Source: Hydractinia symbiolongicarpus
Lineage: Eukaryota; Cnidaria; Hydrozoa; Anthoathecata; Hydractiniidae
Assembly (NCBI RefSeq): GCF_029227915.1
Contig: NC_079877.1
Coordinates: 23,397,851-23,461,850, forward strand
DNA length: 64,000 bases
Direction: 5' to 3'
Part shown: positions 60,701 to 64,000 of the stretch, piece after piece
Layout of the letters: each line of letters starts with the position of its first letter
Position numbering within the stretch: the first letter of the stretch is position 1
The notes under the pieces: model-generated
Database searches by the model: none
The model's input: only the letters and a program-made list of their open reading frames with translations
What the model was told of the DNA's origin: nothing
Program-made: the position numbers and the translations under genes

Positions 60701-62501
60701 GAAATCTTACGCTAACTATTTACAAAAAAATAGTCCTATAAATCGACTGGTTATGTTCCTTTAACTTAATGAAATAAAGCAGGACAGTTTCCTTCGAGCT
60801 CTACATTGTTGAATGTGCGCACGGATGGAGTAGGCACTTATTAGAAGGAACGTTTATTCTTTATTTTCTAAAACTTGTGTCAGAGATGTTATACCACCTT
60901 AATACATTTTCACTTAAAATTCTTAAATTTCTTTTTTTTTACATAAATAAAAAAGACTTTTTACGTGAACTTACTGAATTTAAAAAATAGGTCCACGTTA
61001 CTTGTAATGGCACTATAATTTTATTCTTTATTTATACGTTCATTGCAGTCACTCCTTCTAACAACTTTAACGCAACGTTTTACTACTACAACTCAAGTTG
61101 TGTATACGGCACGTGGAATGAAGAAAATACAGGAAGTTGTCATCTAAATTATCATATTCAGTATGATGATAATGATGCAATTCATTTAACTACCAAAACA
61201 GAGTATACTAGATGCGGCCTGACAAATCTGAAATTTGTTCAAATGTGGGCTGCTTACAATGGGAGAGTGGGAAGAAAAAGTGTATATTCCATAGACACGA
61301 CCAAAGACATATCAACTTCAAGGAGCCTTAAAGCAAAAGGTAGATGCCTTAACGTAATCTATTTATCTTGTTTGTTTATGCTTGATTGATTTGCGAATAA
61401 CAGAAAGCTTAAAATTCTTGGGATGTCCTTTGGGATATCAACACTATTACTTGGTTGCATATATTCTGTCATTGAAAATTAGTATCATTAACACAGGGCA
61501 TAGGTCTAACGCTACTCTATTTTACTTTCCTGTTGGGGTTAGTTGTAGTTAAAAAATGACACTCAATGGCCTGAATATGTAACTGTGCCTTGGTGGATTA
61601 CAAGCTGTAAACTGGCATTTTAAAAACAATAGCGTTTTTATTACAGCAACTCTACGAATCTACTTACGTTTATTGATTATAACAGGATAATGTTTTGTAT
61701 TTAGGAGACTGTGAATCCAGTAGTAATGTCATTATTGGAGTAATCGTTACAGCCTTCATTGTGCAAATTCTCAACATTGTTTTTCTTTACCTGTGGAAAC
61801 GCAAAGGTATCGGTTTTTATTTTTTGTTCATTTTTTTTATTTGATTATAATTAATATAATAACTTAGAAGTTCATACGTACATACTACCTAAAACATATT
61901 CTTCAGTGTAAAACATGTTGATTTAAGTAAAATTTTCAACTTTAACGAAACTTTATTGCCCCAACTTTAATTAAACAATCTAATTTTTGGTTCATGTCCG
62001 GAGAAGAGCACAGATGTTCTTAAGATAAAGTATTTTGAAGTTATTATATTTGCATTGGTAAATTTAACACACTCAAGATACCTATTATATTACAAAATTA
62101 CTGCCACGCAAATTTACATTCACATTAAAAGGTTATTTTGAAGTTACTATAACAAAACAAATCAAAAGTGCCTGCATAATAAAAATACATGGTACGAGGG
62201 GTCTACAATTGTACTACTGTTATTGAAAATTAAACATTTTTTTAATTAACAAAAATCTCACATGGTTTTAAATGATTTTTTAGGTCTAAAAGAAATTTTC
62301 AAGGAGAAAGTAAATCACCAAAAGAATTCCACAAAAGAAAACGAGGAAGTTTATGAAGTGGTTGGCGCTACAGTCTCAAATTACACAGATCTTAATCTGG
62401 ATAAAACGGTGACTAATTTATACACGGGTTTGACTAAAAGGGAAAAGGAGAATACCGCAGCAGATGCGTACAAGTCAGATGAAAATATGTATGAAATGTG
62501 A
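54785..62501 (+). CDS. Alr-like immunoglobulin-superfamily membrane receptor, six exons, probable frameshift in exon 3
   Basis: Exons: signal peptide 54785-54872; Ig-like domain 1 59616-59984; Ig-like domain 2 60326 to about 60627; domain 3 61049-61339; membrane helix 61705-61806; tail 62284-62501. All junctions are phase 1 with GT-AG. Domain 1 has LQWK and FGNRISATYN and no Ig cysteine pair. Domain 2 has CGHPKPTVRW; domain 3 is Tyr/Asn/Cys-rich and may be fibronectin-like. The helix is VIIGVIVTAFIVQILNIVFL, then Trp-Lys-Arg-Lys. The tail carries SNYTDL (fits the ITIM pattern), YTDL and YTGL nine residues apart (ITAM-like), VYEVV and a final MYEM. The architecture matches Hydractinia Alr allorecognition receptors. 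In exon 3 an in-frame TAA (60616-60618) precedes the consensus donor GTAAGT at 60628; a one-base shift would restore the frame. A poor donor at 60611 also keeps the frame. Functional gene, variant allele or recent pseudogene. Confidence 0.75.
54873..55734. other. Intron 1 of the Alr-like gene, left part
   Basis: No exon supported. The frames at 55049-55288 and 55115-55300 are opposite-strand shadows of each other with no recognised domain. A T15 run lies near 55320. Confidence 0.4.
56010..56031. repeat. G22 homopolymer
   Basis: Twenty-two consecutive G at the inner edge of the left arm of the inverted-repeat element. It could form a G-quadruplex or be a sequencing/assembly artefact. Confidence 0.9.
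56664..57799 (+). pseudogene. 5'-truncated PIN-like / CXC-domain gene inside the inverted-repeat element
   Basis: Exon A (about 56664-57066) starts after a pyrimidine-rich acceptor and carries VADDTDVAMMLLYHW and HSFSGCDTTSAPFGKGK, signatures of a widespread invertebrate family with an acidic PIN/FEN-like nuclease pattern. Exon B (57152-57292) joins through CTTAG|GTGAGT and TTTTTGCAG, continuing LRYRKYLDMCW and the typical MPPTESAA. Exon C (57379-57611) holds WGWKIKN and the tesmin/TSO1-like CXC Cys cluster. Inside it the frame shifts once: CNCKATSKSPCSTNC in one frame, CRKHGLSCMQSCGKCHGETC in another. The last exon (57711-57799) adds an acidic tail and ends FDIFDAF-stop. Exons before A are missing, so it has neither a start nor a full nuclease domain. 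Inactive copy, probably captured by the element. Confidence 0.65.
58137..58495. repeat. Three tandem copies of a ~115 bp repeat
   Basis: Copies begin near 58137, 58248 and 58368. Each has (A)CTAGTCGT-AACCCGTAGAAA or a variant, TCCACGG(G), CCTTTATATA and a GACAGAC-rich end. The outer sequence of the RAG1-like locus right flank is a relative. The repeat starts six bases after the end of the inverted-repeat element. Confidence 0.7.
58615..58870. repeat. Dispersed repeat related to the 31.6-32.4 kb cluster
   Basis: GCTTCACTTGATTTATGAC, GTACTAAAGCGCTCCACCT and TCTTATTAAG match the block at 32208-32300 in order and spacing, with scattered substitutions. Non-coding. Confidence 0.6.
58895..59399. 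mobile_element. Tigger-like MITE, left end not resolved
   Basis: The right end AATTCGAATTAGGGAGAGCCAACTGTA and multiple internal AATTCGAA words resemble the MITE at 8441-8967 in style. The left terminus could not be fixed, so the extent is approximate. Confidence 0.4.
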
Positions 62502-63596
62502 TGTAAATTAGATCGAAAGTATCTAGACAAAAGCAATATTACGTAAGAATAATTTTTATGCCAGTGTCGTGCGCTGAGAATTAATTCTAGAAGGACGTTT
62601 TCAAAATGTATGCAGATGGCGTAGTAAACAAGGGACCCAACCTAGACATTATCGTTCAACTACATCTGTTCAATATTATATTATTATAACTGATAGTTTT
62701 TCAGTAGCTTATGAAACCAATCACAAGGCTTGATTTTGGAATGATGATTGACATTTTGGAGGTTGCTCTGTTCATGCATCTCTAATCAGTTTCTTTTCTA
62801 GTTAATAATTTTGTATTTTAGAAATATGTGATTTTTATCTGTCTCTACATATTAAGACAATTAATACACATTACGATACATATTTCATACATAGCATAAT
62901 GAATATTTTATATTGGCAAGGGGAAATGCAAAATTTATTTTTGTACTAGATGTGTGACAAGCATATAGCTGTACTAAGCGCAGCACCTAGATGAGAAAGT
63001 GACGTGGTGTACTGAATGAATGGTAAGCACACCTTAACCATTATATCAGTAAAGCAACATCGCCTACATTCATTTACCACTTGATCGTGCATTGATTACC
63101 ATTAATTTTGCAAGCTTTACAGAGACTTATTCTGTAAAATAAATAATCCTGGAGAACTGTTTTAGCTATATTGGGGTATCAACCAATGTGTTTGTTACTT
63201 AAATGAAAGTTGTGTAAAAATTATACACATGTGTGCAACACGTGTAAATGGGCTAAATGAGATATCGTACTATGTTTAAATCAGATAAGTGATACGGTTT
63301 ACCTCTTTGATGGATTAATAATTCTGCAACCGTCACAGGTATTATATCCGGAAAAGTAAAATATGATGACTGACTGTTTTAGCTCTGAAAGAATAACAAC
63401 AATGGTGTTTTTATTTGGAAAAATGGCGGAGAGATGTTGTCAAATTGGTAGAAAAGCTATTGTTGTTTTTTTATTTAAAAGTACATGTTGACTAATAGAA
63501 CGCGCTCGTGATGCAATAGTTCTTTGCAATGTGTTTCAGCTATGATATCTCGTATTAAACTACATCAAAACATATTAAAGAAGAACTACTTTGTTC
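62502..63596. other. Region downstream of the Alr-like gene
   Basis: No gene seen. About 62950-63010 is a short relative of the dispersed repeat at 31.6-32.4 and 58.6 kb (AGCTGTACTAAGCGCAGCACCTAG). No clear polyadenylation signal was fixed for the Alr-like transcript. Confidence 0.4.
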
Positions 63597-63702
63597 ATCA
63601 CTAACATACTGCCAAGCAGTGAGCGGGATTCTATCCACGGTCCCCAGAACTGGGAGCCGCAGACGAACCCACTTTACTACGTGCGGCAATATGTTAGTGA
63701 TT
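63597..63702. repeat. Short inverted-repeat unit with tRNA-like core
   Basis: ATCACTAACATACTGCC (63597-63613) is mirrored by GGCAATATGTTAGTGAT (63686-63702) with one mismatch. The core read on the minus strand contains weak A-box-like (TAGTAAAGTGG) and B-box-like (GGATAGAATCC) words. It may be a decayed tRNA-derived element. Confidence 0.4.
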
Positions 63703-63732
63703 AACTCAGATAGTTTATCCGCATGGTGTGTA

Positions 63733-63844
63733 TACATATAGGTGAATATTTATCATAGCACATCCGTATTCATTCTCAACAGTGAAGCATTCTCTGTTGA
63801 GAATGAAATACGGATGTGCTATGATAAATATTCACCTATATGTA
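63733..63844. repeat. Near-perfect long hairpin, arms 50/51 bp, 11-base loop
   Basis: 63733-63782 and 63794-63844 are reverse complements except for one extra A in the right arm; the loop is TGAAGCATTCT. The arms contain TAGGTGAATATTTATC and GCACATCCGTATTCATTC. Either strand would fold into one long duplex. Candidates are a pre-miRNA or siRNA-producing hairpin, or a very young foldback MITE. No coding content. Confidence 0.9.
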
Positions 63845-64000
63845 CTTCAAAACATGTCCATAATCAATTGATTATGATATGCACATTTTAATGAAAACAA
63901 TATGCTTCAAGTGTTCTTATATTTTTACTTGCTCAGTCTTGCCATTTTTCTTCCTTTGTTTTTATTTGCTCACACTTTCCAACCTTTTTCTTTAAAAAAG

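Noticed and set aside
1-64000. CRISPR arrays, operons, bacterial-type mobile systems
   Set aside because: No regularly spaced direct repeats of that kind. Introns, tRNA structure and transposon types are all metazoan.

Overview
AT-rich (visibly about two-thirds A+T), intron-rich metazoan DNA with GT-AG introns, tRNA genes and many degraded transposons. The best fit is a colonial hydrozoan (Cnidaria), probably Hydractinia or a close relative. The main reason is a pair of divergent immunoglobulin-like genes at 50.7-62.5 kb that look like members of the Hydractinia Alr allorecognition family; the species call is inference.

Layout. 1-3.1 kb: a SAP-like ORF running off the left edge, and remnants of a non-LTR retrotransposon (FP_C-like ORF1 end, then PHD finger plus start of endonuclease). 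3.1-9.6 kb: minisatellite, MITEs and a Penelope-like relic. 9.6-13.2 kb: three identical tRNA-Gly(TCC) genes on the minus strand inside a duplicated ~0.7 kb unit, with a broken THAP fragment between copies. 13.5 kb: hAT transposase C-terminal relic. 21.4-22.6 kb: intact single-exon class A-like GPCR. 26.1-30.8 kb: a second, two-exon GPCR on the minus strand whose 3.7 kb intron is almost entirely filled by a giant foldback element with ~1.3 kb inverted arms. 37.3-38.2 kb: a two-exon secreted eight-cysteine protein (minus).

40.7-45.1 kb (minus) holds the most striking gene. Eleven exons join in frame into one open 976-codon RAG1-like protein: an N-terminal zinc region like that of RAG1, a C3HC4 RING, a further zinc finger, and a core with candidate DDE residues plus the C-x2-C / H-x4-H zinc signature of the RAG1 catalytic core. 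It is intact, has no RAG2-like neighbour here, and is bracketed by inverted copies of a dispersed repeat.

49-64 kb is the immune-like part: a dynein-2 heavy-chain relic, a minus-strand Alr-like gene (signal peptide, cysteine-free Ig-like domain, short tail without a membrane segment), and divergently a plus-strand Alr-like gene (signal peptide, two Ig-like domains, a third ectodomain, membrane helix, tyrosine-rich tail with ITIM/ITAM-like motifs) with a probable frameshift in its third exon. Its first intron is invaded by a 2.4 kb inverted-repeat element carrying a 5'-truncated PIN-like/CXC gene. The window ends with a nearly perfect ~50 bp-arm hairpin. Exon joins were made by eye from reading frame and splice consensus; no alignment or database search was run.
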